Shown: positions 6,938 through 16,200, counted from the first letter of the stretch. The stretch is 31,273 nt of DNA from DAOPXV01 sp035352535 (GCA_964545075.1 CAZJFS010000037.1:1-31273); one strand, 5' to 3'. The notes: a model not told the origin generated them from the letters alone. Translations and numbers: made by a program.

Positions 6938-9900
6938 ATGAAATTTTCGTTTAATTTTAAACCAGCCATCATATTAATTTCAACGATAGCTTTTATGATC
7001 GTTCTGGCGTTTGAAACTAATATAACCGCAGCTCCTTCGGGAGGCCAGGGCATGATGCAAAAAATCAAGGCCTTAAAGCGGGCCATCCAAACGGCAAAAA
7101 AACAGGGCGTGGACACGACGAAAGCGGAAGAAGCAGATCGCAAGTCTTTTCAGGCGTCCAAAAACGGCGATAACGAAACCGCGGCTAAACTTATTGACGA
7201 GGCTTTAGAAAGCCTGCGCGGAGCTTCTGAAAACACATTAAAACAAATCGAACCCGAACCGGTTAAAAACCAGCGGCAGGAATTAGAATCGAAGCTGGGA
7301 GAAAAAAGGCCTGATATGGCGAATCGCCGCGGCCGCAATCCAAAAAGGCCTGGAGATAAAAACAATGCGGAGCAGGAAAAACCGAAGGTAAAAAGTTCAG
7401 AGTTTCAGGCGCCATCGACCGGCGAAAAACCAGTTTTCGTGATGGCTTTTACTCATCATTACGAGGGCCCTGGAGGTTATTACGCCAAGCCCGAAGAAGT
7501 GAGAAACATCGCGGAATTTTTCCATAAAAACAATATACCGGGAACTTTATTTTTTGACGGAATTCTCGTGGACAGGCTGAAAAAAGACGATCCTGGAATA
7601 TTCGAACTCATAAATTCATATAAACTGCCGCTTGGATACCACGGCGAAGAAACGCACGGGCCGTATCCGGTAGGATCCGATCTCTGCGCGGAAGCTTATT
7701 ATCTGAGGGAAGCGCAGGGTTATAACGGACAGTGGTCGCTGACCACGGGTCAAAAATGGGATGCCGCCGTTCGCGAGGTCACCGAAAGATATTCCCACAT
7801 GGTTCCATACAAGATCGACGAACCTATGCGTATGCTCAACAGGAAAAACGCTTCGCAAACGGATAAAAGCCGCACGGGCGGCCTCAAGCTGGTCCAAGAA
7901 GCTTTCGGGCGCGACGTTTCCATGATGCCCAGCCACGCTCTCGAAAGCGCCCCGGTAGGTTATGCGTTCCGCAAAATGAGCGGATTCGGCTTCGATCAGC
8001 CGGCCGTACCCATAGCGCTGCACGCGCTTAAAATTTTCAAGGTGGATTCGGCGGCCGATACGATAATGGGCATAGCCGGAAAGAACGTGAGCATTTTCTG
8101 GCATATGGGCAGAATAATCTGTAAGGGCGACGATATGGGCGAAGCATCATGGCACCCGCCATATATAAATAAACTCAACCGCCTGGACAGGAACGAGCCG
8201 CGCCTTTTAGTCATGGGATTTAGCAAACTCGACGGAGACGCGGCCGGAGAAACCGTGAAATATTTGAACGAGCGGTTCTTTCCCGCGAACCCTGGCAGCA
8301 AATGGGTTAGCGGCGACACTCTCGCGGAAAATTTCGAACCTGAAAAATCATATAAACCGACAAAGGACGATCTGACGCTGATATCGGATTATATACTAAA
8401 AAATTGGAAGGCTGGTCCGCCCGACATGATAAAAGCCGGTTCGCGCATGTTCTCACTGACCGACGGTTTCGAGGCGCTGGCCAGGAGTTTATGCGAATAT
8501 AAAAAGGCTGGAGAGCTTCCCGAAAGCGTTTCATGCAACGCATTATACGGTCCGATCACGGAAAGCGGCGACGCGTTTTTAAAAGCTCCGGCTGAAGTTT
8601 CATTATCCGCTATTGCAGGCGAGGCCCAAAACATCTGTTCAAAATGGGATTCGTCAAAAGAAGACAGGTTCGTTCCGGCGGAGATAACGGTGGACGGAAA
8701 AAAATTGAATTCCGCGGAAATGCTTTACGCCATGTCCGAAGCGTTAACCATGATAAAAAGCGGTCAGGCTAAAACCGTCAACATAAACCCTTCGTCGGCA
8801 TATCCGCCATACGCGGCATGCCTCGACCTGCTCTTCAAACCGAAGGCGGCCCAGCCGTCATGCTATACCAAAGGCCAGCTCTGGACGGTAAAGCCGGTCA
8901 GACTTTCAGGCGAAGAGCCAAAAAACGGAAAACATGAAAAACCGGCTGAAGAAACTATTCCCGTTCAGGGAAACGCCAGGCCGGTGAATAAAACCGGGAA
9001 GATCGAGATGATTTTCGCTTCGAACCTTGAAAGTCCCGGAGGATGCTACCGCGAGGACGCGAGCGGAGCCGACCTATTCCGCGTAACGTTCGATCTTGAA
9101 ACGAAAAAAGCGTCAAACCTTAAACGCCTCACTTCGACGCCAGCGAAAGCTGAATGGTTCCCGGCGCTATCCCCCGACGGGTCTTATGCCGTATACAACC
9201 TTACCAACACCAATATCCGCGGACCCCGCGGAAACGAAATACGCATTATCGACATGAACAAAGGAAGCGACGATATGCTCAGCGGCGAATCGCGATTCCC
9301 TTGCTTCTGCCCGGACGGAAAAAGCATAATTTTTTCGTTCATGAAGCCGGGGTCCCGCCAGATCGTCAAAGCGCCCATCACTTTCGGAAGCGGACAGACG
9401 GTTTTAGGCAATTTTGCCACAATAGCCGACGAGCGGCACGGCTCTGAAGCGGTAGAGGATCCGACCGTCTCACCGGACGGATCATGGATCGTTTTTCACC
9501 GCAAGGAAAAGAAGGGCGGAGCCGGCCTCGGGTTCATAAAAACCGACGGAACGGAATTTTCAGCGATAACGCGGCAGGCGGGATTCGGACACGCAGCGAT
9601 AAATCCTGACGGCAAAAACGTAGTCTGCAGTTGCTCAAGAACAGGCGGCCTGAGCGTCGTTTCCAAAAACGGAAACGGCTGGTCTGAACCGGCCGACATA
9701 CCACTTTCGCTTAACGCAGCGGATTTCGTCAAATACGACGCCAGATTTTCAGGAGTCACCAAAGCATGCCACACTTACACCGACTGGATAGGAACGGACC
9801 TTTTGATGGTTTCCACCCAGGGCGGCGACGAACAGAATAAATTTCATTTTTCGCGGATATTTCTCTTGAAATTTCAAAATTTTCAACAGACGCCAGAAAT

Positions 9901-9985
9901 TATCGATATTTCAAGCGCTATTGAAGAAGCGGCCGGAAAAAAATCGAAAGATTTCTGCACGGCAGCCGGAAGATATATAGAATAA
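6938..9985 (+). CDS. Secreted protein: divergent polysaccharide-deacetylase-like domain, two PMBR-like repeats, TolB-like beta-propeller (1015 aa)
   Basis: A signal peptide (about residues 1-32) is followed by a charged helical and low-complexity region to about 160. Residues ~165-440 resemble the polysaccharide deacetylase / glycoside hydrolase barrel (PVFVMAFTHHYEGPGG, IPGTLFFDG, GYHGEETHG). The usual DD and HxxxH metal-site patterns are replaced by HH and an H-x4-H pair (H235, H240), so activity is uncertain. Two segments at about 480-540 and 570-630 share the pattern of pseudomurein-binding-like repeats. The C-terminal third (about 690-1000) has propeller blades with SPDGSYAVY, CPDGKSIIF, SPDGSWIVF and NPDGKNVVC, as in TolB/WD40-like proteins. 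I chose the ATG at 6938 because GGAGGA precedes it by about 8 nt; an in-frame ATG at 6923 overlaps that site. A role in envelope or extracellular glycan handling is inference. Confidence 0.72.
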   Translation: MKFSFNFKPAIILISTIAFMIVLAFETNITAAPSGGQGMMQKIKALKRAIQTAKKQGVDTTKAEEADRKSFQASKNGDNETAAKLIDEALESLRGASENTLKQIEPEPVKNQRQELESKLGEKRPDMANRRGRNPKRPGDKNNAEQEKPKVKSSEFQAPSTGEKPVFVMAFTHHYEGPGGYYAKPEEVRNIAEFFHKNNIPGTLFFDGILVDRLKKDDPGIFELINSYKLPLGYHGEETHGPYPVGSDLCAEAYYLREAQGYNGQWSLTTGQKWDAAVREVTERYSHMVPYKIDEPMRMLNRKNASQTDKSRTGGLKLVQEAFGRDVSMMPSHALESAPVGYAFRKMSGFGFDQPAVPIALHALKIFKVDSAADTIMGIAGKNVSIFWHMGRIICKGDDMGEASWHPPYINKLNRLDRNEPRLLVMGFSKLDGDAAGETVKYLNERFFPANPGSKWVSGDTLAENFEPEKSYKPTKDDLTLISDYILKNWKAGPPDMIKAGSRMFSLTDGFEALARSLCEYKKAGELPESVSCNALYGPITESGDAFLKAPAEVSLSAIAGEAQNICSKWDSSKEDRFVPAEITVDGKKLNSAEMLYAMSEALTMIKSGQAKTVNINPSSAYPPYAACLDLLFKPKAAQPSCYTKGQLWTVKPVRLSGEEPKNGKHEKPAEETIPVQGNARPVNKTGKIEMIFASNLESPGGCYREDASGADLFRVTFDLETKKASNLKRLTSTPAKAEWFPALSPDGSYAVYNLTNTNIRGPRGNEIRIIDMNKGSDDMLSGESRFPCFCPDGKSIIFSFMKPGSRQIVKAPITFGSGQTVLGNFATIADERHGSEAVEDPTVSPDGSWIVFHRKEKKGGAGLGFIKTDGTEFSAITRQAGFGHAAINPDGKNVVCSCSRTGGLSVVSKNGNGWSEPADIPLSLNAADFVKYDARFSGVTKACHTYTDWIGTDLLMVSTQGGDEQNKFHFSRIFLLKFQNFQQTPEIIDISSAIEEAAGKKSKDFCTAAGRYIE

Positions 9986-10000
9986 AAAACCTTGCGCGTA

Positions 10001-10055
10001 ATTAGCGAGCGAAGCAATCTCGATGTAATTTCAGCGGATTGCTTCGCGGCTTAAT
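10001..10055. repeat. Palindromic intergenic element between convergent genes
   Basis: An 11-bp perfect inverted repeat (GCGAAGCAATC at 10009-10019 and its complement at 10037-10047) is flanked by further imperfect pairing (ATTAGC / GCTTAAT). The left arm plus flank, GCGAGCGAAGCAATCTCG, closely resembles a core I recall from palindromic repeats scattered in many environmental bacterial genomes. It sits between two convergent stops and could also slow transcription from either side, but there is no adjacent T-tract. Confidence 0.5.
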
Positions 10056-10116
10056 ATAATTTGAAAATATAAAACTCCCAAGGCGGGCATTTTGAGGTTT
10101 ATTTATACAGAAAATG

Positions 10117-12729
10117 TTATGCTTTTAACGCAACTTCAGTTCCGAACGATTTAAATTTTATTTCATCGCCCGACATCAAGCATTTCACATTCATGCCCTC
10201 TATTATCTCGCGGCTTAATATTTTCATTGCCAGAGGGCCTTTTATCGATTTTTCTATCACCCTGTTGACCGGACGCGCTCCAAATTGCGGACTGAAACCC
10301 GTATCCACAATATGCTTTATCACGCCGTCAGTAAATTCTAATTTTATGTTTTTTTCCGAAACGAGTCCGCCCAGCTCCGCTAATCTTAATTTCACTATAT
10401 TTTTCATGGATTCACGATCGAGCGAATTGAAAACGATTATTTCATCAAGCCGGTTTATAAATTCAGGCCTGAAATAGCGTTTCAGTTCGTTCATGGCGTA
10501 CTCGGACCGCTCGCTCAAAGGTTTTTCACTGTTCTCATATAACCATGCACCGGCAATATTACTGGTCAAGATTATAACCGAATTTTTGAAATCGACCGTC
10601 CTGCCTTTGCCATCCGTAAGACGGCCGTCATCGAATATCTGAAGAAAAACATTAAAAACGTCCGGATGGGCTTTTTCAACCTCGTCCAGGAGTATGACGG
10701 AATAAGGTTTCCGTCTGACAGTTTCAGTCAGATATCCGCCTTCCTCATATCCGACGTAACCGGGAGGCGCGCCGATAAGCCTTGCCACCGAATGTTTTTC
10801 CATAAATTCAGAAAGGTCAATCCTCACCATCGCATCTTCGGTATCGAAAAGCTCCTTCGCAAGAGTCTTGGCAAGCTCCGTCTTTCCGACACCCGTCGGG
10901 CCGAGGAATAAGAAAACGCCTTGCGGCTTGTTCGGCGATTTCAATCCGGCGCGGGAACGCCTTATCGTATCGGCGACGCACGCTACGGCATCATTTTGCC
11001 CGATAACGCGTTCTTTCATATGCTCTTCCATCTCAAGCAGTTTCCTGGTTTCAGATTCAGTCATTCTGGTGACGGGAATCCCCGTCCAGGTAGAAACCAC
11101 TTTCGCGATATCTTCTTCGTCGACCTCTTCCTTTAAAAGACGCCCTTCTTCCTTCATTTTTTCAAGTTCAGCGGCGCACGCCTTAGATTCCTTTTCGAGC
11201 GTAACTATGTCGCCATAACGAAGTTCAGCGGCCCGCTGCAGATTTATTTCACGTTCGGCTTTCTCAGCCAGAAGTTTTTTCTGCTCTATTTCCTGATTGA
11301 TTCTGCCAAGTTTTTGTATTATGCGTTTTTCGTTTTCCCATTTAACCTTTAATCCCTTTGACTCATCCTTTAATTCAGCGATATCCCTTTCTATGTTTTC
11401 GAGCCTTGCCATAGCGCCGGCGTCATCTTTATCTCTTTTAAGCGCTTCGCGCTCGATTTCAAGCTGAATTATTTTCCTTTCCACTACGTCTAGCTCATAA
11501 GGCATGCTGTCTATCTGGATTCTGAGTCTTGAAGCGGCCTCGTCTATCAAATCTACCGCTTTATCAGGCAAAAAGCGGTCCGAAATATAGCGGTCCGAAT
11601 ATTTTGCGGCGGCCACGAGGGCCGAATCTTTTATTCTGATGCCGTGATGCACCTCATATCTTTCCTTAAGCCCGCGCAGTATCGAAACCGTTTCCTCGAC
11701 GCTCGGCTCGTTAATGAGAACGGGCTGAAAACGACGTTCGAAAGCCGCATCCTTTTCTATATATTTTTTGTATTCATCGAGAGTGGTCGCGCCGATACAG
11801 CGCAATGCGCCCCTGGCAAGGGACGGTTTAAGCATATTCGAAGCGTCCATCGAGCCTTCGGCTGCGCCCGCGCCGACCAGCGTGTGAAGCTCGTCTATGA
11901 AAAGTATTATGTTGCCGTCGGCGTCCTCGATCTCTTTAATAACGGCCTTCAGACGATCCTCGAATTCACCGCGGAATTTAGCTCCCGCTATAAGCGCTCC
12001 CATATCGAGAGCCGCTATGGTTTTGTTTTTAAGCCCTTCGGGAACGTCGCCCGAAACTATTCTCCTGGCTATACCTTCGACGACAGCGGTTTTTCCAACG
12101 CCAGGTTCGCCTATGAGAACGGGATTATTCTTGGTACGGCGCGATAACACCTGTATAACGCGGCGTATTTCGTTATCACGGCCTATCACGGGATCGAGTT
12201 TCTGCTTTCTGGCCAGGTCGGTAAGATCCCTCGTATATCGCTTCAACGCCTCATATTTTTCCTCGGGATTTTCATCGGTCACGCGGGACATTCCACGGAC
12301 GGCCTTAAGCGCGGAATATATTCTTCCCGCGGTAATGCCGGCCGAAGAAAGCATTCTGGAAACCGCGCCGCCCGATTTGACAAGCGCGAGAAGGATATGC
12401 TCGGTAGAAACGAATTCATCCTTCATCGCGAGCGATTCCTCGATCGAACTTTCAAATATCGCCGAAAGTTCGACTGACATATAAGCGTTAGACGCCATCC
12501 CCGTGACCTTCGGCAGCTTTTCCAGTTCGACGGCGATCTTTTTTTTGAGATTTTCGGTATCTATTTCCATGCGCCTCATCATCGGTATCGTTATGCCATC
12601 CTTTTGCTCAAGGAGCGCGAGCAGAAGATGCGGCGCGTCAACCGCCTGGTGCGAATGACGCGTAGCGATAGAAGCGGCGGTTTCGACGGCTTCTCTTGCT
12701 TTTATCGTAAACTTATCCAATCTGAACAT
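10117..12729 (-). CDS. clpB: ATP-dependent protein disaggregase ClpB (870 aa)
   Basis: ClpB is a hexameric Hsp100 that, with the DnaK system, threads and solubilises aggregated proteins in the cytoplasm. In order: an N-terminal double Clp-N domain (residues 1-145), AAA-1 with Walker A GEPGVGKT (207-214) and Walker B IILFIDE (274-280), the long coiled-coil middle domain (about 400-525), and AAA-2 with GPTGVGKTELAK (near 605), the pore loop GAPPGYVGYEEGG, VILLDEVEKAH and a GARPVNR sensor-2. It lacks the IGF/IGL ClpP-docking loop, as expected for ClpB. The start is the ATG at 12729 (MFRLDKFT), preceded by GGAGGTG. Reading further upstream adds 29 residues unlike the family. No CIRCE element is visible upstream. 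Confidence 0.97.
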   Translation of the reverse strand: MFRLDKFTIKAREAVETAASIATRHSHQAVDAPHLLLALLEQKDGITIPMMRRMEIDTENLKKKIAVELEKLPKVTGMASNAYMSVELSAIFESSIEESLAMKDEFVSTEHILLALVKSGGAVSRMLSSAGITAGRIYSALKAVRGMSRVTDENPEEKYEALKRYTRDLTDLARKQKLDPVIGRDNEIRRVIQVLSRRTKNNPVLIGEPGVGKTAVVEGIARRIVSGDVPEGLKNKTIAALDMGALIAGAKFRGEFEDRLKAVIKEIEDADGNIILFIDELHTLVGAGAAEGSMDASNMLKPSLARGALRCIGATTLDEYKKYIEKDAAFERRFQPVLINEPSVEETVSILRGLKERYEVHHGIRIKDSALVAAAKYSDRYISDRFLPDKAVDLIDEAASRLRIQIDSMPYELDVVERKIIQLEIEREALKRDKDDAGAMARLENIERDIAELKDESKGLKVKWENEKRIIQKLGRINQEIEQKKLLAEKAEREINLQRAAELRYGDIVTLEKESKACAAELEKMKEEGRLLKEEVDEEDIAKVVSTWTGIPVTRMTESETRKLLEMEEHMKERVIGQNDAVACVADTIRRSRAGLKSPNKPQGVFLFLGPTGVGKTELAKTLAKELFDTEDAMVRIDLSEFMEKHSVARLIGAPPGYVGYEEGGYLTETVRRKPYSVILLDEVEKAHPDVFNVFLQIFDDGRLTDGKGRTVDFKNSVIILTSNIAGAWLYENSEKPLSERSEYAMNELKRYFRPEFINRLDEIIVFNSLDRESMKNIVKLRLAELGGLVSEKNIKLEFTDGVIKHIVDTGFSPQFGARPVNRVIEKSIKGPLAMKILSREIIEGMNVKCLMSGDEIKFKSFGTEVALKA

Positions 12730-13048
12730 AATGAGCACCTCCATAAGTCTAAAACATGATAAAAAAATGTTTTGGTTTTCTTGCAAAAATTCATAAGTTA
12801 AATCTGCATTTTTCATGCCGTTTTATCCGGTCCGATTGCATGTTATACACAGCGGCATGCAAACCAGCTATAATTTCAAGACTTTTCAGGCTAGAACTAC
12901 GGCAAATTTAAATTACCATGAGTTTTTTAATTACAACTTGAGTTTTCCAAACGGACAAACGAAGAAAAATTCCACATTTTCAAAAGCCGTTACTGTAGAA
13001 AAATAGGCGTAATTTTATTTTTCATTTTAAAATTTGAACTTTAAATTG
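12730..13048. other. Intergenic region between divergent clpB and TPR genes
   Basis: This non-coding stretch holds the clpB ribosome site at its left end and is AT-rich toward the right. I see no CIRCE heat-shock operator and no convincing vegetative promoter for clpB. On the minus strand a CTTGAAA resembles a heat-shock-sigma -35, but no matching -10 follows. A short hairpin (AAAACAT / ATGTTTT) lies near the clpB start. A 63-codon open frame at 12815-13006 has no ribosome site and unlikely composition, so it is not called. Confidence 0.5.
12837..12861. repeat. Interrupted inverted repeat upstream of clpB
   Basis: TGCATG and CATGCA arms of 6 bp are separated by 13 bp. Their placement about 110 bp upstream of the clpB start would suit a regulator site, but arms of this length are only weak evidence. 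Confidence 0.25.
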
Positions 13049-13077
13049 TTGACAAATATACTTTTTTATAATATATT
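13049..13077 (+). promoter_or_regulatory. Sigma-70-type promoter for the secreted TPR protein
   Basis: A consensus -35 TTGACA (13049-13054) is followed after 17 nt by TATATT (13072-13077). An overlapping TATAAT at 13067 has a spacer that is too short (12 nt). The predicted transcript begins about 50 nt before the ATG at 13135. Confidence 0.72.
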
Positions 13078-13134
13078 CAATCACGCCTATAAATAAAAGA
13101 AGAAAACTTATAATATATAAAATATGGAGGGGTT

Positions 13135-14622
13135 ATGCATAAAGAATTCGTTCTGATATTTTTTATTGTAATTATCGCGGTCACGCAGGTCGCTTTTAAA
13201 GGAACCGTTTTCGCCGCTTCAAGCGAAACTCAGACGCTCATAGATAAAGCCGAAAAGCTCATAAACGAGGGCGATTATCAGGAAGCGAAACGCACATATC
13301 TCAAGGCCATAGCCGCCGACCCCAAAAACACCCAGTGCAGAAATAATCTGGGCGCGATGTTCGTCGTTTTAGGCGACCTCGAAAAAGCTCTCGAACAGTT
13401 CGAAGCGATACTAAAGATCAACCCCGAATATTCAAACGCATACGAGAACATCGGCCTTATAATGTCACGAAAGGGCGATTATGAACGCGCCGCAAAAATG
13501 CTCAAAATGTCATTGTCTTTGAATCCCGATTCGGCTACCGCGCATTATAATCTGGGCCTTTCATACATAGGACTCGAAAAATACAATGACGGCCTTCGCG
13601 AGCTTAAAACAGCCGTCACCATAAATCCTTCATTCGCAGAAGCTCTGACGTCGTTAGGCGAAATATACTATCGTCTCGAAAGCGTCAGCGAAGCGAGCGA
13701 ATGCCTTTTGAAAGCCATCACGATCAACCCTAAAAACTATTCCGCCTATATCACGCTCGGCCTTGTGAACTTAAAACAGGCTAAATATGACGCGGCCGCC
13801 GACTATTTCAACAAAGCGTTAAAAGGGCCCAGAAACGTTCAAGTGCTGGCTAACTACAACATGGGCCTTCTTTTCCTGATAAAAAAAGAAGCCGAAAAAG
13901 CCATGGAGATGTTCAAAAAAACCGTCGATCTTGAACCGGGATTCGCCGCCGCTTTTAACGATTGGGGAATGGTGCTTTTACAGGATTCCAATTTCACCGA
14001 CGCGGCAAAACTATTTATAAAAGCCGTAAATATCGAACCCAAAAATAAGATATATAATTTCAACCTTATCGAATGCTATAAGAACCTTCATAAATATGAC
14101 GAGGCTATAAAGATCTGCGAATATCTTATACAGATAGACTCCAAAAATGCCGCCGCTTATGATACTATGGGATACATGTACTATTTCAAGGGCGATTCTA
14201 AAAATTCGAAGGAAAATTACGGCAAAGCCATAGAAATAGACCCGACGTACGCCGAAGCTCATTACCACCTTGGAGTCCTCTACGATAAAACGGATCTGCG
14301 CGACAAAGCCCTCGTTGAATACCGTTCCGCAATAAAACTTAATCCATCCCACGTCATGGCGCTAAACAACCTTGGCTTCGCCCTTATGAATGAACTGAAA
14401 CTCGACGAAGCCGCAAAACACCTTGAAGCGGCCATTAAAATAGAACCGGACTTTTCTTTCGCTATTTACAACCTTGGAATAGTATATTTCAACAGAAATA
14501 AAGCCGAAGATAGAGTCAACGCCCGCAAGTTGTTCCTCAAAATACAGGAATTCGAGCCGAAAGGTTCTCCCCTTTATAAACTTTCAGAGGACGCCATAGC
14601 GCAGGTGGACCGTAATAAATAA
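13135..14622 (+). CDS. Secreted tetratricopeptide-repeat protein (495 aa)
   Basis: A signal peptide (MHKEFVLIFFIVIIAVTQ..., cleavage likely after VFA near residue 27) is followed by about 13 TPR units of 34 residues that fill the rest of the protein. Typical units carry A-x-Y-N-L-G, Y-x-x-A and I-x-x-N-P or I-x-x-D-P patterns, for example AHYNLGLSYIGLEKYNDGL and AHYHLGVLYDKTDLRDKAL. The protein should be a periplasmic or surface superhelix that organises other proteins. There is no catalytic domain. The ATG at 13135 follows GGAGGGG closely. A small membrane protein follows after 27 nt and is probably co-transcribed. TPR proteins like this often serve secretion, pilus or envelope assembly, but the sequence does not decide which. 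Confidence 0.88.
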   Translation: MHKEFVLIFFIVIIAVTQVAFKGTVFAASSETQTLIDKAEKLINEGDYQEAKRTYLKAIAADPKNTQCRNNLGAMFVVLGDLEKALEQFEAILKINPEYSNAYENIGLIMSRKGDYERAAKMLKMSLSLNPDSATAHYNLGLSYIGLEKYNDGLRELKTAVTINPSFAEALTSLGEIYYRLESVSEASECLLKAITINPKNYSAYITLGLVNLKQAKYDAAADYFNKALKGPRNVQVLANYNMGLLFLIKKEAEKAMEMFKKTVDLEPGFAAAFNDWGMVLLQDSNFTDAAKLFIKAVNIEPKNKIYNFNLIECYKNLHKYDEAIKICEYLIQIDSKNAAAYDTMGYMYYFKGDSKNSKENYGKAIEIDPTYAEAHYHLGVLYDKTDLRDKALVEYRSAIKLNPSHVMALNNLGFALMNELKLDEAAKHLEAAIKIEPDFSFAIYNLGIVYFNRNKAEDRVNARKLFLKIQEFEPKGSPLYKLSEDAIAQVDRNK

Positions 14623-14649
14623 AGGGGATCGATCAAACAGGAGGAAATT

Positions 14650-15132
14650 TTGAATAGCTTTTCGCAACGCAAAACAAACAATGGTTTCATGGACGGATTC
14701 GTCGGCAACGCAATAATACTTATGGTCGGCGCGGCCGTTATATTATGGGCCATTATGAGATTCGGCGTAACTTACGACGTTTCCATGGTAAAACAAAAAA
14801 TGACGAAACTCGACGGCTCGGCTATAATGATATCCGGAAAGATACTTGAAATGCGACCCGGCTTCACCGAAATACCCACAGGCACTGGATCTCCTTACAT
14901 GGGCTTTAAAATAAAAACAAGAAAAGGCGACGCATGGGTAGTTTCACTTAAGGACAAACCCGCGATCGGTTCGAAGTTATTCATGGAAGTCGAGGTCATA
15001 GGCTCTATAGACATGGCAAACAAGCGGTTTAATATTCTCCCTTCGCAGAAACTAACCAATAATTCGCCGCTTTATAAAATGCTGCCGGTTTTTCTTGAAA
15101 AATCAAGGATAGGGCTTCCTTTCGTTTTATAA
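14650..15132 (+). CDS. Single-pass membrane protein with small beta-rich extracytoplasmic domain (160 aa)
   Basis: I do not recognise the family. A hydrophobic helix lies at about residues 17-41, then about 110 residues alternate short strands (GSAIMISGKILEM, MGFKIKTRKGDAWVVSL, KLFMEVEVIGSIDMANKRFNIL). The strand pattern and the valine/glycine turns suggest a small barrel, possibly OB-like, but that is a visual impression. The start is TTG at 14650, supported by GGAGG ending 5 nt upstream; there is no ATG nearby that would keep the membrane helix. It lies 27 nt after the secreted TPR gene, so the two likely act together at the envelope. No terminator is obvious before the convergent gene at 15182. 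Confidence 0.7.
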   Translation: MNSFSQRKTNNGFMDGFVGNAIILMVGAAVILWAIMRFGVTYDVSMVKQKMTKLDGSAIMISGKILEMRPGFTEIPTGTGSPYMGFKIKTRKGDAWVVSLKDKPAIGSKLFMEVEVIGSIDMANKRFNILPSQKLTNNSPLYKMLPVFLEKSRIGLPFVL

Positions 15133-15181
15133 ATCAAAATTCCGGCATTCTTATTTCCATAAAAAAATCTCTTGAATCGGG

Positions 15182-16111
15182 TCATTTCGTAGAAATGGCC
15201 TTTTTCAATTTTTCGATCATATCTTTTACCTTTTTGTTCGTTGGATTCAAACGCATGGCGCGCTGAAATTCGACGTAAGACTGATCGTAGCTTTCAATTT
15301 TTGCCAGATAAAGAGCGTAATTATAATGGTATGTAAACGAGGAAGGAACAAGCTCGATAGCTTTCTGGAATTTTTCAAGGGCCTGTTCAACCTCACCGCG
15401 TCTGGCATGGCCGATAGCCTCATTATGAAAATCCATAGCGCCTTTTGCGAGGCTCATTCCTTCCTGCGGAGGCGGGATCTGTTCCGTTCCATCCGACGGA
15501 TTGCCGGCTTTCGATTCTTCCGTTCCCGCCAAAAAATTATCCTGAGGCAAAGCCTGCTCCCGCGGCGCCGAGACCTCTGCCGTTTCTATTTTTTCTTTCC
15601 TGGCCTGCTCCTCGCCAATAGACGCGACTACAGCATCGTCTTTGTTAAGATAGCGGTTTATACTCGATTCAAGAGTGGCGGCGCTTTTTTTCACTTCCGC
15701 TTCCGTCGTCCCAGCGGTTTCGGGCACGCTTCGCTCATTCGTTTTTTCAGGCAACGGAGCTGTTTGGGCATCGCATTTAGAGCAAAGAATCACGCCGAAA
15801 GTATCGAGACTATATTTACCGCCTTCAGGGCATACCGGTTCAAACCTTAAATAGCCGCTTTTAACTATATCCACAAGCCTGACTTCAAGCGTCCTGGAAG
15901 CGGGATTTTCCACCATATAAAGTTCACGGGCCGAAGTCAGTTTTTTCTTTATTTTAGCGCACGTAAGGCGGCTTTTTAATTCTATGTTTCTTATAGGATC
16001 GCTATTTTTCCCGGCAAGGGAACGTCCGGCCGAAAGCAATAGGCATAAGCAAAAAAACGCCGCCAGCAAACGCATAAAATAAATAATTTTTAAATGTTGT
16101 GATTTTGGCAT
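15182..16111 (-). CDS. Secreted protein with pilin-like domain and C-terminal TPRs (309 aa)
   Basis: A signal peptide or anchor (residues about 10-34) leads to a ~75-residue segment (40-115) that matches the C-terminal module of the protein at 29462-30763. Shared features are C-x(n)-L-x-x-A-x-ELYM-x-x-N, then K-x-GYL-x-x-x-PVC-x-x-GG-x-Y, then V-I-x-C-SK. Cysteines are C51, C94, C110 and C113. This is the pattern of type IV pseudopilin globular heads. A proline- and glutamate-rich linker (about 115-220) follows, then two TPR units (about 227-309). A prepilin leader with the G|FTLIE motif is missing. I chose the ATG at 16111; a GTG at 16123 is possible, and neither has a strong ribosome site. 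The function is unknown; envelope assembly is a guess. Confidence 0.72.
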   Translation of the reverse strand: MPKSQHLKIIYFMRLLAAFFCLCLLLSAGRSLAGKNSDPIRNIELKSRLTCAKIKKKLTSARELYMVENPASRTLEVRLVDIVKSGYLRFEPVCPEGGKYSLDTFGVILCSKCDAQTAPLPEKTNERSVPETAGTTEAEVKKSAATLESSINRYLNKDDAVVASIGEEQARKEKIETAEVSAPREQALPQDNFLAGTEESKAGNPSDGTEQIPPPQEGMSLAKGAMDFHNEAIGHARRGEVEQALEKFQKAIELVPSSFTYHYNYALYLAKIESYDQSYVEFQRAMRLNPTNKKVKDMIEKLKKAISTK

Positions 16112-16200
16112 ATTTACTTTCACTCTTTATTATGGTATCATAAATTTAAATAGAGGTATACTTCACACGTGTTTTATTATTTTACTTCACTAAGTTGTTA

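Noticed and set aside
12730..12816. Upstream extension of clpB by 29 codons
   Set aside because: The extension is unlike ClpB N-termini and would bypass a good GGAGGTG site before the ATG at 12729.
12815..13006. 63-codon plus-strand frame between clpB and the secreted TPR gene
   Set aside because: There is no ribosome site, its ATG overlaps the region upstream of clpB, and the promoter for the next gene lies after it. Treated as non-coding.
12730..13134. CIRCE or heat-shock-sigma control of clpB
   Set aside because: The CIRCE inverted repeat is absent. A CTTGAAA lies on the minus strand but the spaced -10 does not match, so the claim is not supported.
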